From assembly GCF_000237925.1 (NCBI RefSeq), contig NC_031495.1, positions 32,774,706 through 32,838,705 of the forward strand: DNA of 64,000 nt, in the 5' to 3' direction. A model generated the notes under the pieces. The model saw nothing but the letters and a program-made list of their open reading frames with translations. It ran no database searches and was not told the origin of the DNA. Of this stretch, positions 1 through 12,420 are shown one piece after another (position 1 is the first letter of the stretch; each line of letters begins with the position of its first letter). This DNA comes from Schistosoma mansoni. Its lineage: Eukaryota > Platyhelminthes > Trematoda > Strigeidida > Schistosomatidae. Position numbers and translations under genes: made by a program.

Positions 1-415
1 TCCTGAACTACAACACAATAGAAAGCAATCAAATCACATTCAATGGTGAAGCTCTAGAACAGGTGGATGCTTCTACATACCTTGTTAAACATGGATAGTC
101 TGATCCAGATGTAGAGTTATAAATTGGCAAACAGCGAGCTGCATTTTCGCAATTGAAGGATATCTGGAACTCAATAGAACTGTCATATAACACGTCAGAA
201 ATTTTTATATCAATGTCAAGACAGTTCTGGAACTTGCAGAACTACCACAACCGCTATCAAGGAAGTACAGGTACTTATAAGCAATTGTCTACACAAAATA
301 CTCCGGATCTGTTAGCCGAACATTATCAGCAACAACCTACTGTGACAGAACAAATGAGCTTCCAGTTGAGGAAGGAATTGGTAAACGACACTGGTGGTAG
401 AGAATACACACTTTA
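1..415 (+). mobile_element. Decayed 3' part of an RTE-clade (SR2-like) LINE
   Basis: Conceptual translation from base 3 gives LNYNTIESNQITFNG followed by a YLG-like block. A shifted frame then reads IGKQRAAFSQLKDIWNS. These resemble the region after the reverse transcriptase in SR2-type schistosome LINEs, as I recall that family. Stops and frameshifts are frequent, so the copy is dead. The 5' part lies outside the window. Bases 416-880 hold no recognisable gene and may be further decayed repeat. Confidence 0.6.
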
Positions 416-884
416 AGAAAATCATGAAACTGGACCAAGAAGCAAACCCTAGTTTGTCCATACTTGCAAACGCCCACTGATACAATCACAAGGAGAATAA
501 AGATTAATGGAGAATATCTATTCATACACCGGACGATACCTAGCGAGAACGTCCCCAAAACATTAGGAAGAGCATTAACAGGAGGTAAATACGGTTCTTT
601 ATTATACCATTCTTCCGGAAAAGCTTGACCTAGTGTTAAAACATATTCTAAGACATTTCGAAATAGAGAGATATAGTACACGGAAAGTGGACAGCACCAT
701 TAGACAGAGTGGGCACACGACATATGAAATGATAGATGGATCAAACAACAAAATCAGCTACGGGGAAGTTAACCGCCAAGTAGGAACATCTATCGTTTGA
801 CATAATACTTGACATGTTCAACCTGAACCCAACAGGAAGTAAGCACCCTGTTCCCAATCCACAAAAATTAGAGACATCAATTAA

Positions 885-1055
885 GAAGACCAGGACCAGG
901 CACATATGTGCATCGGTCCAGGTTGCGATACCTCATTAGCACAACAAGATGAACACCAAGTTCATAGAAGTAGTTAATTTAGTGGTGGTAATATATAAAA
1001 GAAAGATTGTATATAAAATCAATAAACGAAGAGGAAGATAAGAAGTTTAATTCCA
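885..1055 (-). mobile_element. 3'-UTR fragment of the 43-47 kb LINE family
   Basis: The reverse complement closely follows the 3' untranslated end of the LINE at 43295-47210. Shared blocks include the segment reading TGTTCATCTTGTTGTGCTAA and the one around GTGCCTGGTCC. Only about 170 bp of 3' end are present, as expected for a severely 5'-truncated insertion or its remains. From 1056 to 2871 I see only AT-rich sequence with no supported gene. Confidence 0.65.
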
Positions 1056-2871
1056 GGTCGATCTAGGCCAGTCCGGATATTGAGTCAAATAAATTTATCT
1101 CAATAAGAAAAGGTTTGACGGATGGTCGAAATCTGTATTATTGTAACCTTGTACATCTGTTTTTATTGTAGTTATACACATCCGTATCATTAGTTTTCAT
1201 TTGTCATTTATTTAAAATTATATTGTGTTATTATTGATTTTTAGCTACGTAATTTAAATGTGTTACTAGTTATTTAATACTTTACACATACTGAATTTAC
1301 TCATGCAACCATTCGAATTTGAGATAGGAAAAGCGCTTCTGATTTATCGTCATTTTACTTTTCAATCGATTTTTGGTTGTTGATTTTGAAGTGTTTTGGT
1401 GTATTAATCGCCGATTTGTCTGGTTAATGTAAGTTTACACATTATCTTTTAGTCGTTCGAAAACTTTTAAAACCGTTGTATTTATGTAGTCAGAATCCTA
1501 GGTGCCAATTCTTAAGTTAGAAAATAAATAGGATGCAGTGAACGATTATTCACATTCGTCAGTCTATCTGTTAAGTGGATGGTGATCATTAGCACTGACT
1601 ATCTTTTATAATTCTATAAATTTTGTTGGCAATATGGTGAGGAAACTGTGGATGCAATACTAGAGAGTTTACAGAACCGAGTATGATTGAGACTTCTTCA
1701 GTCGCTATATTATTTTATTCACACTAACGAGTTTCATTTACTTGGATTTAAATAATTTTACTTCTAGCTGTAAATTGTGGAATAAACAAAGGTTTCATTT
1801 ATTTATCGGAGAAATACTAAACAACTCTTTATTACATAGTGAATGGTTTTAATAGATACTACTGATTCTAGCAATATTTCACTAAGTGAAAATGAGGAAA
1901 GTACTAAATTTGGTGTTTTAGACAAATAACGACGTATTTTCTTCAAATTTAGAGCATTTACCGCAGATATGTCCGGAGATAATGTAAAACATTGTAAAAC
2001 TACATGGTGGGACAAGTCACGCAATAGTACAAAGCCAACTTGTAACTTAACAGTTTTATTTGATGACATTTCAGAGAACAAAAAACCATGTGCAATTATT
2101 TATGTACTTGGCTATTCGATTCCGTATAGTAAAATTATTAGTGACTAGTCCTGATCTATTGTTTCACAAATGGAATAGACATATTCGGGAATACTTATAT
2201 TGTAAAACGTTGAGGCGACATTGTGAATTGTAGTGGTATATTGGCATTTGCATGTACGAAATGGATCAGTGAGGATTCTGGAGCTATATTTGAGAGGATG
2301 TTTACGTCAACAATTAAGTGACACGGTTAATTATTTCATCACAACTTAATGGGAGTAGGGTAAACCTTGTTGTAATAATTGGATGTATGGTTATTAGTCA
2401 ACTTATACCAACCATGTACCGACAGCTATATGAAAAATAAGTCTGTCTTTTATTACTGACATTTAATTTTCCGAAATGGTCAACAAGAAACATTCTTTTC
2501 CACTAATTACAGGGATTGTTCTTTAGCTCTATAATTAGCAATAATAAAGTTAGACTGCTCATTAACAGTGTCACCTCAAAATACTCATTTAAATCAATTA
2601 TTCGTAGCAAGTTAGAAGTAACAGAACTGGGATTTCAAAGTCGCAATACGGAAAGATGAATTTGACTGGTCAATCCTTCAGAAAAACAGCAATAGTTAGC
2701 TATTTACGGTCTGAATAAATTTTCAAAATACATTGACAATTTGATTACCTTTTCCTTCCACTTTATTATCGAAGAACTTTTTTGATACAAAAGATTGGCA
2801 AACATTTAATAAACCAATGAGGCTTATTCCAACAAAACTTTATCTTGTCCATCAAAACTATAGATTTTACC

Positions 2872-2877
2872 TTTATT
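2872..2877 (-). promoter_or_regulatory. Candidate poly(A) signal of eRF3
   Basis: An AATAAA hexamer on the minus strand lies about 205 bp past the eRF3 stop codon. A second lies at 2762-2767. In this AT-rich DNA the hexamer occurs often by chance, so this is inference from position only. Confidence 0.35.
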
Positions 2878-3082
2878 AATAAAAAACTATTTCAATAATA
2901 ACAATAATAATACGACTTGAATAAACTGATAAAAAACGAACGCCAGAGCTGAAAATACTTAAATTAGTGCAAGTGGAGACTTGACAATTTCAAATCACAT
3001 TCAAATGAAAAAGATCAAACATAAATACCATATTTACGAATTTGGATAATAATACTTTTTGTGGATCAAAACATACATCATT

Positions 3083-6000
3083 TCACTGGTCAGAAGAGTT
3101 CAAAATTTTAACAACTTTCCCAATGGCAATTGTTTCTCCTTTATCACGTAAAGTGAAACGTCCTAGTGGTGGAAAGTTCCGAAATGTTTCTAGACAAATC
3201 GGTCCGCCTAAAACCTACAAAAGTTAAGTACAGATACTTTAGTTTTGGAAATTTGTAAAAATTACGAATTGCTAGTAGTAAATACATTAAAAGATACAAA
3301 ACCCATTACAATTAAATACAACCGAACCTAGCCAGAATATTTTACATATTCTAGAACGGATAATGAAGTATATTTATGTCAGCTTAACCAAAGATGAATG
3401 CATAAAACAAATGAACCAAATTAGGTTTGGGAATAGGTTACTAATAGAGGTACAACTAATAAGATCATGAGAATTAGGAAAATTCTTATTGAGATAGTGA
3501 AACATAAAATATATTTCAGAATGAATATGATGATAAGAAAATACACATATTTTAGTGCAGAAGACCACAATGCACCCGAGGTTGAATAAATAAAAATATT
3601 GTCTTGGATTCACGGAATATTTATACATATCGATATGTAAATACTAAGAGGTTGTACAAAAAATAGTAAATATTCTATGTCTAACTGATTTTTAAAGTAA
3701 TGAACTTAATAATAACAATCGAATCGCGACGCACAGGCACAAAAAGCTACAGGTTTACTATAGCAGTATAGTGAGAATTAGTACCAACCAATAGGAAAGC
3801 ATGTGAATATCCATCAATATTTGAACGAACAGTTCTACAGAATTTTGGCGCCGAGTACACAGAAGATATTATATATAAAAATTCTATTTGAAATAATTTT
3901 AGCCATTGAAATTTAGATAATTACTACGTTTTATCCAGCAGTCTTGTATGGATTTCTTCAGGGTATTAGAAAACCAGTTTACGAATACCCGATAAAATAA
4001 ATGGAATAAATAAAAGTTACTTCTAAGTAAGTCTAGTTATAATACACGAATTTCACGGGTCGTGTATCATAACTTCGGAGCAACTTAAGAAGCTGTATTT
4101 GAAAGCAATGATATTAATTTGATGTGGATTACTCAAATAACCATTTAGTGATTGAAATGTCAACTCAAATTTACTTTACTTGCTTCAGTCAAAGACGTTG
4201 AGTAGTACTATTAAGTTCAGAGAAATAGATAGAGTACTTGTGGCCACTAATCATAAAAACGAAATTACGATCTTATTGTTAGTTAAATACAGAAGACATT
4301 ATGTGTTGCTTCTTAGATGTTATTCATTTTGCGTCAGGCTAATCCTTTAAGTAATATGAATGCACGATGAACTGACACATAAATTTCTAATGTTCTACGA
4401 ATGACAACCTACATTAATGTAGGTTCAGATAACGAAATAGACTGATTTCAATTGGATGTCACATGCATAAAGTAGATATAAAAAAACTGTTATTGGAAAT
4501 GAATTTCTACTTTTTCTTACTGCTTATGACATTCATAGCATTGACTCAATTTAAAACTCATTAATACTGCGAATATTGTATCGATATAAACATCGAAAAT
4601 GAATTGGATCTGCAGCAAAAACATATTTCACTTTTGCCTATCGATAACTGTTGCGTAGTTTTTGAATTACAATATTCAACAGTTTTTGAAGGTGAAGATA
4701 TTCACCCAATTTGTAAACTATTGTTCAATACGAGGTAATTGAGAGCGAATATCATATAGTTCATAGTCCGATTTGTGCTCCGGAAATCCAACTACGCTAG
4801 TAAATCGTGAACAATTTTTCATAGTTATCTTAACATCATAAAAAATATTATCTTTAAATGTTACAAGAAGAAAAGAACCATAAGTCAATGGACAAATATT
4901 TTTCATGACGTATACTTTCACTTAAAAGATGGGATAGAATCATATATACAATGTACAGAATATTATTACTGAAAATACTTTATCTCTATAGATATGTGTA
5001 TTATTACTCACCTCAAATCGTACAATAGCAGCATCACCTGATTTGATAAACCTGGGATATAGTTTTGTTTTTTCATTAGTCTTTTTGTCTAATAGACAGA
5101 TGATCTTACGTATGGATACTTCTTTCATACATGTGTGAATGTGAAGCACAGCCATAAACCCTGAAGAAATTATGGAGTCGTACTGCATAATCAGTAGATG
5201 TGCATCAAATAGATTTGAAACCTGTAATGTGCAAAAGAACAAATATACTAGTTTTGTAGGATTATAAATTCTTTTAGTTTATATTGTGGAACAATTAAAT
5301 ACGTATTACTATATAAATCCATGGAGGTTAGTATTATCACTATATTACCGACATTGATGTGATGTCTTTTGAACCATAAGTACCGCTCAGCTAGGGAAAA
5401 AAGGTATTTATAATAGAACAGCTCAAAAATGGCCCTTTGAGTCTTTTCTTTTAAATTAGCTGGATGACAAAGACCGGTGTTAAGTGAAAGTTATTCAGTC
5501 TATATCTTCGATAACTCTCAAACAGTATAATAAGTGCACAAAGGAAGGTAATACATAACTCAATTTATTATTAGTTAACTCTAATTACTAGGATTAGCAC
5601 ACATTTGCTCTTGACGTTCAAAACAAAAACAAAGCACTCATTTCTCTTTTTTTCTTGCCCAAAAAGAAGTGTAATGGGGATTATAATATACTGACAAAAA
5701 CGAAGTTTACTGATGTCATTGAAAAATCCTTAGTGATCTAACCCACATTAAAGTTATTTTGCTGAGAAAAAGGTAGGTTATTTGGTTGGAATTGATCGTT
5801 CTGAATCTTGATAGAACAATAAAAAGACGGAGTCAATCCGAAAAATATGATGTATTTGCGCTGTACATTTCGAACAATTTGGTCACACATATACTTCTCA
5901 AGGTATTTTACATGAAAATTAACAAAGGTCAATTGATTGAAGGTTCAAGCAAACAATTGTAGATAAAGGAGAGAAAATTAACATAGTATGGAAAGAATAG

Positions 6001-9000
6001 GAAATTGTCGCATAACCCTAGGTGAAAAAATGGCTTAAGGATTACCAGGGCAAATCCAAGGTTACGACTAATTATTTCCATAAACATAAAAGGGGGCTTG
6101 AATTAACGAATAGCCTAGGATTCTATATACCTAAGAATTCGTCCTTGACAATTTCCATACAACGTTTTAAAAGCTGTTGTGATGCTTATTCTCTGCCCCG
6201 TTTCAATCATGTGCTTTGCTATCGATGAACGCGGTTTTCTACTTTTCACGTTGATTGGAACATTTGAGATTAACTGATTTTGAAGCTATCTAGACACACG
6301 TTCCATAGCCCTTGATTGCATTCTTCGATTACTTCTTCCTATGTGTGTCCACACAAACATGTACATCGGTAAATGGAATGGGATGAGACGTAATCGTTCG
6401 TGGATTGTCTGGGTCAATTTGGAATCACGGGCTTAGTTTAATTAATCACAACCACTTTAGCAGAGCAATAGGTTTTCTCGATGGTTGTTTTTAGTCTCTG
6501 CCTTAAAACCACACTGTTAGATTCGCCTCTAAGTGGTACATGGATGTAGACAGTTTTCTTCAGAACGAGGTTTTGGTGTTGACTAATTTTTGCACCTATC
6601 TATAAACATTAGTGGATAGCCATTATATGTTAGTGTGTCAGCCACCAATTTTCCATCTTCAACCGTATCTGTGGTACATATTCTTAGAATCCTATCAAAG
6701 AGACATTTAACCAAGCCTCGCCCGTGTTGCAATGGGCGAAAACTAAGGCGAATTAAACATTGACCAGTCCCAGTTGGCTTCCTATAAACTGATCACCTTA
6801 TAGTTTCATCCTTCCTTTGACTCAAAAGTATGTCTAAAAAGGGCAATCTGTTATTAGTTTCTTCCTCATAGGTCATTGCGATATCATTCTATACGCTATT
6901 GAGTGTATCTAATGTCTGAGAAACATCAAAATCGTTATCACACATAACTAATATATCATCCATGTATCTTCTACACAGAGTTATCTCGCTGATCAGCTTA
7001 CTCGTCATATTTTCAATATGCGATATAAATACACCAGCTTAGAGAGGCCACAAAGGGCTAGTCATAGAAACACCGTCAGCTTTTCAAAAATGTATACCTT
7101 CAAATGTGAATTGAACTTTTGCAATACATAACAAAATTAGTTCTTTCAAGTGTTAACAGAATAGAAAAAAGGGGAAATTACTAGATATATGGTCACAAAA
7201 GAAATCAAGTCTTAGTTAAAAATACTGTGTGTGCTACTTATATCGACATAAGTAGTATATGTCGTGGGTCAGAAGTAGAATATCTGGCAGCAGAAGATTG
7301 AGAAGATCAAGAAGGGAAGAAGAGAAACAGAAAGCAATTGGTGTGGAGATGAAGGAACAGTGAAGTCTGAGACGACTGATTGACATTTGCAAAGGAATAG
7401 TCAAGTTTGATTGATATTTTGAAAATTAAGTATTTACTGTTTGGTTCTCAGATTTTACCAAGATGTTCTGTAGTTATGCGTTCAAATACATTCGGTTGTC
7501 CCCACTGGTGTTTGCGCGTTCACTACAGTACATTTGTCAGTGACACACCAGGAAAAATAATTGTCATAGTAATATAGTAATGAACTCTGGTCTCTAAGGT
7601 CTTTTAAAAATCCATTTGTAACAACGGTTCAAGTTATTTTAGTTGAAAGGAAAAAATTTGCGAATGTAAACAAATAGCTATGGCTAACAGAATAGAACTA
7701 TCAAGCTTTATGCAATATATGCAACTCAGTCTACGAAACGAACAAATGTATTATTGTCTATTTAAGTGTTTATTTTCATTTTACATCTGTGTTATATCCC
7801 GATAAGAATAATGAATGGTAACTTTTGAGGACGATTTATAGACCAATATGATACGTGAATTTCCTATTATATAATTGTTAAAAAAATAAACTATTCATAT
7901 TTATGTCCTTCTTATTATAAGCTTTATTTTGATTTATGAACTATTATTATACGATTTACCATTCTTGAGTTATATCCTGTCTATTAATTACTATCTCCCA
8001 TATTCATAGCCACACCTGGCTAAATCTTGTACAAATGCTGTTTTCTACTTTATGGTACGATGTGGTCTATCTCTTTGGTATATAAACCCAGTATGTTCGA
8101 AATAAATGATTCATACTGCAGAGGCTGAGATTCTGAATTTAACTGGCAGGGCTAAGCAAGAAACTTTAACGCCAACCAAAAATCGGCATAGGTGATGACG
8201 TCCATAAATGATGCATCTCTTAATATGATGTTTTTATACATATCACTTGTGCTACACTGAGTGTCATAGTTTATGTGTATTATTAAACAGCATATACATA
8301 GGTTGTGCTTAATCATGATAATTGGTTTGACATACTCTGAACAAAATGAATTTATTTAAACTGGAAAATAATTACCTGGCAGAAATTATTCGGGGAACAA
8401 AAACAAAAGCCAGGATTGATATCTTCCTCGTCAATATTCCTCAGTTTTAACTTACAATGTTCTCCAGCAGAAGCACAATTGACTTCTACATCTCCAATAT
8501 ACACCTTTAAAATCAGATAATTTTGGATTTATGAAAAAGTAACACAAAACGAACGTTTTGTCAAGTTTTGAATGCTACTGAAAAAACTTGGAAAAATAAA
8601 CACAATTAACTAGATATAATTTGTAAGTTTGTCAGGCTTTTAAAAATAAGTGGTTACCACTATAAGAGTAAAACATTAAATATTAAACCCCACATCTAAT
8701 CTAAGTTTAAATATTTAAATTATTTTTTTAAGAAGAGATTTGTAGCAAGTGTAACTGGGATACAGTTGTATGAGGTTTCGGGCTGAAGGAAATTACTGTT
8801 TATCAAGTTATAATAAACATGAAGGGATACTGTAGTATCCATTTTTAACACGTTATGACAAGTATTTTTAAATTTTTTACAAACCAATCAGAAATATACA
8901 AATACGGTGCTAGAAACTATATGATTTGGTAACATTTTATTTGTTCAACATATTTAATTAGTGTTTAAGAACCCTAGTTAAAAATTATTCTTTTTTGTGC

Positions 9001-11352
9001 AGAAACCTGATATGTATACGCATATATATGACTTCGAATTACAACAAATATGAATAGCAAGAAAGAACATTCCAACCCATACATATATTTAACTCAGATA
9101 AACACTTCCCATTTGAAGTTTATTTATTTAAGCACATAAACATTGGTACGAGGCACCAAATTTCTTCATTCGACTTGTGTTAGAGCTGAAATACTGCTCA
9201 GGCGCCCAAACCGAAGCGGGTGATTTTCTTAAGAGGTTACATCCCGAGTCTTTGACCTAAAGGTCTAATCCATAAAGCAGTGGAGCAACGTTAAGAGATA
9301 CAGTCCCACGGTAGCCGGTGACCAACAATAGCTTCACACGCCATTTGTTTCCTCAAGATCCTGGAGCCTATGGACACCAATGGTCCTCTCAATTTTTTAA
9401 ACAACACCCCTGTGGCGAGAAAGCAATGAGTAGGACTTCACTGGCAGTGGCTATATACGCATGATCTCGTCAGAGCATTTCGGGAGAGCTGACTCTCCCT
9501 ACCCTCGAGCGTACCAGGGCATTTAGACAGAGAATAACGTGCAGTAGCAATAAAGTTTGGGAAGCATTAAGTAAGTCGCTTCTGTTGATATTAACTTACT
9601 CTGCATCTGTAGTATATCATTCAAGTGTGGTTGCCTAACACTCAAAACGTAAATGATTTTTATGACCTAATATTATATTTAACAGCACAAAACGACGAAA
9701 ATATTTTAGAAACAAGGGATATAAACAATTAAGGATTGCTTTTATCAACGGGAACTTGATCGTAATTGCCGTTCACCAACTTAATAACCTTAACACCAAA
9801 TAAATTCCAGAAAATTAAAGGGTCTGTCTGAGGTTCTGGATGCAAAGGTGTACCGAGTATCAAAATGAATTGCGAAAAAACAAGTTAAGTTTATTGAACC
9901 AAGAAACGAACACAAATGAGTAGCAACTCGGATTGCCAATGGTTGAAGCATGGATTTAAGAACGAATTTACAGTTGGCACCACTTACCGAAACAACTTGT
10001 GACGTGCAACTAACTAACCACTATATCATATTACTAACCATTAAATGTATGGGCTTTTAGGACTACCTTTATTTCTTTAATATTCACTTTAAAATGCTAC
10101 TAACCGTACAGTTAAGACTCAATGTTTGTATAATTTATGTATAATGCAATCAGGTTTACCTGCATAACTTCCACGTTCACTTTATTGGGTAATAATACTA
10201 TCGTTTGGCCTTTCGATACTGATCCAGATTCAACTTTTCCAGAGGCAAATGTACCCATTTCTTTGTATCTATCGGTGACAGTAAATCTTAAAGGGCCGTC
10301 CGTATTCCGTGGAAAGCTGGGGAGATTATCGAGGTGCTCCAGTAAACTAGGACCTCTATACCACGAGCAAACTGATTCGTCTGGAATATCTCGAAGAAAC
10401 GCTCCATTATATCCCGAACATGGCATACAATACACATCACTCTTTATGTCAAACCCTATCTTCTTCAGATATGGTAAAATTTTGTCCTTGCATTCCATGT
10501 AACGAGCTTCGTCCCACGAAACGGTTGGATCATCCATTTTATTGACTAATACAACTAAGTGTTTAACACCGGTAGTTCTTACTAACAAAGCGTGCTCTCT
10601 GGTTTGTCCGCCTTTGTCAAACCCCGTTTCAAATTCACCACGCCTAGCCGATATCACAAGTATGGCGATATCAGCAATTGCTGCACCTGATATCATGTTG
10701 GGTACGAAGGATTTATGACCAGGGGCATCAATTAGGACAAATCGCTTTTTAGAGGTTTCGAAGTAGGCACGACCACATTCAACCGTTTTACCTTTATCAC
10801 GTTCCTCAGGATTTGTATCCAAAGCCCATGACAAATACCAACTCTCTCGATTTTTTTCTCTCGCTTCACGCTCATACTTCTCCAGAGTTCTTTTGTCCAC
10901 CATATCTAAAAACTCTGAATACACAACGGAAATTGATCGAACCTGTCAAGTACAGTAAGTGGCCCCCAATTGTTGATTTTCCAGCATCGACATGTCCAAT
11001 AAATACCAAATTAAGTGTGTCTTTGTCCGGAGCGATAGCCATAGTCTAGGAAACTACTGTGAGATTGATAAAGTACGTACACTTTTGGGGAGATCTTCAT
11101 CTCTTTCAGATCCAACTTCTGTTTCTGAAAATACCATTAGTTTTAGATGTTTAAATACTTACCTTCTTCAAGCACATTAATCAATTTTACGGTTTCGGTA
11201 GATGGTTCACTATCCGTATTACAAGAAATCACTCCCTCAGGCTTGTAGTAAAATGGCTGACCTGGTATAAACTCTGGTGCATTTACATCCAACTGAGAGA
11301 ATTTGGTAGTAACAGAACCATTTGAACCTAATTGGTCCTCCCACGATGCCAT
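3083..11352 (-). CDS. eRF3/GSPT1: Eukaryotic release factor 3 (eRF3/GSPT), seven-exon gene, complete coding region
   Basis: This is the GTPase that partners eRF1 in the cytosol to end translation. Exons in coding order are 11163-11352, 11081-11124, 10943-11045, 10160-10905, 8376-8504, 5012-5221 and 3083-3214. All junctions are GT/AG and phases match throughout, giving 517 residues and a TGA stop. Seen motifs: P-loop GHVDAGKST near residue 95, DAPGH near 172, NKMD near 234, then the beta-barrel domains ending in [17 protein letters not shown]. The start ATG at 11352 opens a short N-terminal region carrying a PAM2-like motif [10 protein letters not shown] (residues 21-30), the PABP-binding motif known in eRF3. 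The first three introns are only 38, 35 and 37 bp; the last three are 1655, 3154 and 1797 bp. In-frame reading into the fourth exon from MYSEF is intron read-through, not a start. The N-terminal region is much shorter than in human eRF3. Family assignment is very secure; exact UTR ends are not visible. Confidence 0.94.
6230..7095 (-). mobile_element. Penelope-like element fragment (reverse transcriptase)
   Basis: Read on the minus strand from about 7095, the sequence encodes Penelope-type RT blocks in order: GVSM.SPL, then [10 protein letters not shown] (catalytic DD), then [12 protein letters not shown], followed by a block like [12 protein letters not shown]. The order matches the RT palm-to-thumb region of Penelope-like retroelements. 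Several stops are present, so it is a dead fragment inside the 3154-bp intron of eRF3. No GIY-YIG endonuclease part was recognised here. Confidence 0.7.
7226..7527 (+). repeat. Solo-LTR-like repeat, copy 1
   Basis: A 302-bp unit begins TGTG and ends CACTACA, the TG...CA termini expected of an LTR. It is homologous along its length to 33846-34150, sharing GCTACTTAT near the start, an ACATAAGTAG palindrome partner, and TTGTCCCCACT...GTTCACTACA at the end. No coding sequence adjoins it and no clear target duplication remains, so I read it as an old solo LTR. It lies in an eRF3 intron. Confidence 0.5.
7898..8175 (+). repeat. LTR-like dispersed repeat with TATA box, copy 1
   Basis: This segment is clearly homologous to 26366-26660. 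Shared blocks include ATAAGCTTT, the run around TATGGT...GTGG, a TATATAAAC box near 8079, and GATTCATA followed by CAGAGG. A TATA box followed by an AATAAA-like signal about 30 bp later suggests the promoter part of an LTR. True ends could not be fixed. Confidence 0.45.
9118..9531 (-). mobile_element. Short LINE deletion derivative (5' end joined to 3' tail)
   Basis: On the minus strand, about 345 bp match the 5' untranslated region of the LINE at 37335-41209, starting AATGCCCTGGTACG. They run directly into its last about 60 bp, reading TTTGGTGCCTCGTACCAAT and ending in an AATAAATAAA tail. The whole protein-coding middle is missing. This is a small non-autonomous form of the LINE, comparable to a SINE in size. 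It lies in the 1655-bp intron of eRF3 and is closer in sequence to the copy starting at 11722 than to the intact LINE. No clear target duplication was found. Confidence 0.7.
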
Positions 11353-11721
11353 CAGGTTTAAATGTAATACAGCCCTTCAAGGACAAATCTCACCTAATTC
11401 AAATGGTAATGGACAAAACAGCTTTCGCTAATCCAACTTCCTCGTACTGTAACAATGGGTCACCGATGACTTTAGGCAAGGATCTAGGTATGCAAAAGGA
11501 ACAAAGCTAAAGAAACATCGTAGATTTAGTATAATCCGTCGTCCTGAATATTTAAGAACAAATCAAATTTCTTGAAAAACGCCTGTGAGGCAGATTGAAC
11601 CTCTTCATCCAGGAGCAAATCCAAAAACCTGACTGTCAACGAAAGTCAGAAATTATTCCTAAAATCACTTTCGCTATACTGTACTTCTAATTTCCGTGTA
11701 TATCCAGTAAAACATGTATGC
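11353..11721. promoter_or_regulatory. eRF3 upstream region, bounded by a LINE copy
   Basis: Only about 370 bp separate the eRF3 start codon (minus strand) from the first base of a divergently oriented LINE copy. The eRF3 promoter and 5' UTR are presumably here or inside the LINE. No clear TATA box or trans-splice acceptor was identified, so this is inferred from position alone. Confidence 0.35.
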
Positions 11722-12063
11722 CGCCGAATGCCCTGGTACGCTCGAGGGTAGGGAGAGTCAGCTCTCCCTTCCGAAATGCTCTGACGAGATTATGCGTATA
11801 TAGCCACTGCCAGTGAAGTCCTACTCACTGCTTTCTCGCCACAGGGGTGTTGTTTAAAAAATTGAGAGGACCATTGGTGTCCATAGGCTCCAGGATCGTG
11901 AGGAAACTGTAGAGGCAGTGAAATGTCACTAAGTCCTAGCCAAATCATCCGGGAGTTGGGTCACTGAATGTCGAACAGATCATCGATACCTGTTAAAGTC
12001 AAGGACAACAGAACGCGCATCCGTTAATCATACGCCACGGATTAGCTCATGCGGTGGTGGTCT

Positions 12064-12420
12064 TGTAGTGACCGGCCAGTCTCGATAAGAACACGATTGG
12101 AATAACGGAAACAATTATTATTATTGTAACCGATTGTACCAGAGATTGTTTTACTGTATTTGTTTAACTGTATCAGTTTCACTTCTTGTTCCGCTATCCG
12201 CCTTGTTTGGTTCGAGCTTGCTCACGCACTGCTTATTCGCTTGTACTCTTTGGCACGTCTCGGTATTATTTCGATACCACGAGATCGCCAATAAATATAA
12301 CAGATTTGGACTAGTAAAGCCTTCTGATTTACGGGCTATCAAGGGAACCAAGTCGTTTTTGGACGCGTAATCGAATAGTAGTGGTGATCATAGTCCGTCC
12401 ACGACTCGACATCCACTACA
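12064..12420 (+). repeat. 5' LTR of the gypsy element
   Basis: It runs from TGTAGTGACC to CCACTACA, 357 bp, with perfect 7-bp inverted termini (TGTAGTG/CACTACA). It is nearly identical to 17278-17634. Confidence 0.95.

Noticed and set aside
337-681. 114-codon minus-strand frame near the window start
   Set aside because: It overlaps decayed LINE sequence on the other strand and shows no family motif; likely chance.
10112-10924. A single 270-codon minus-strand frame starting MYSEF as a stand-alone GTPase gene
   Set aside because: It lacks the P-loop. The first residues are read-through of a 37-bp intron and the last residues read through a donor at 10159. It is exon 4 of eRF3.
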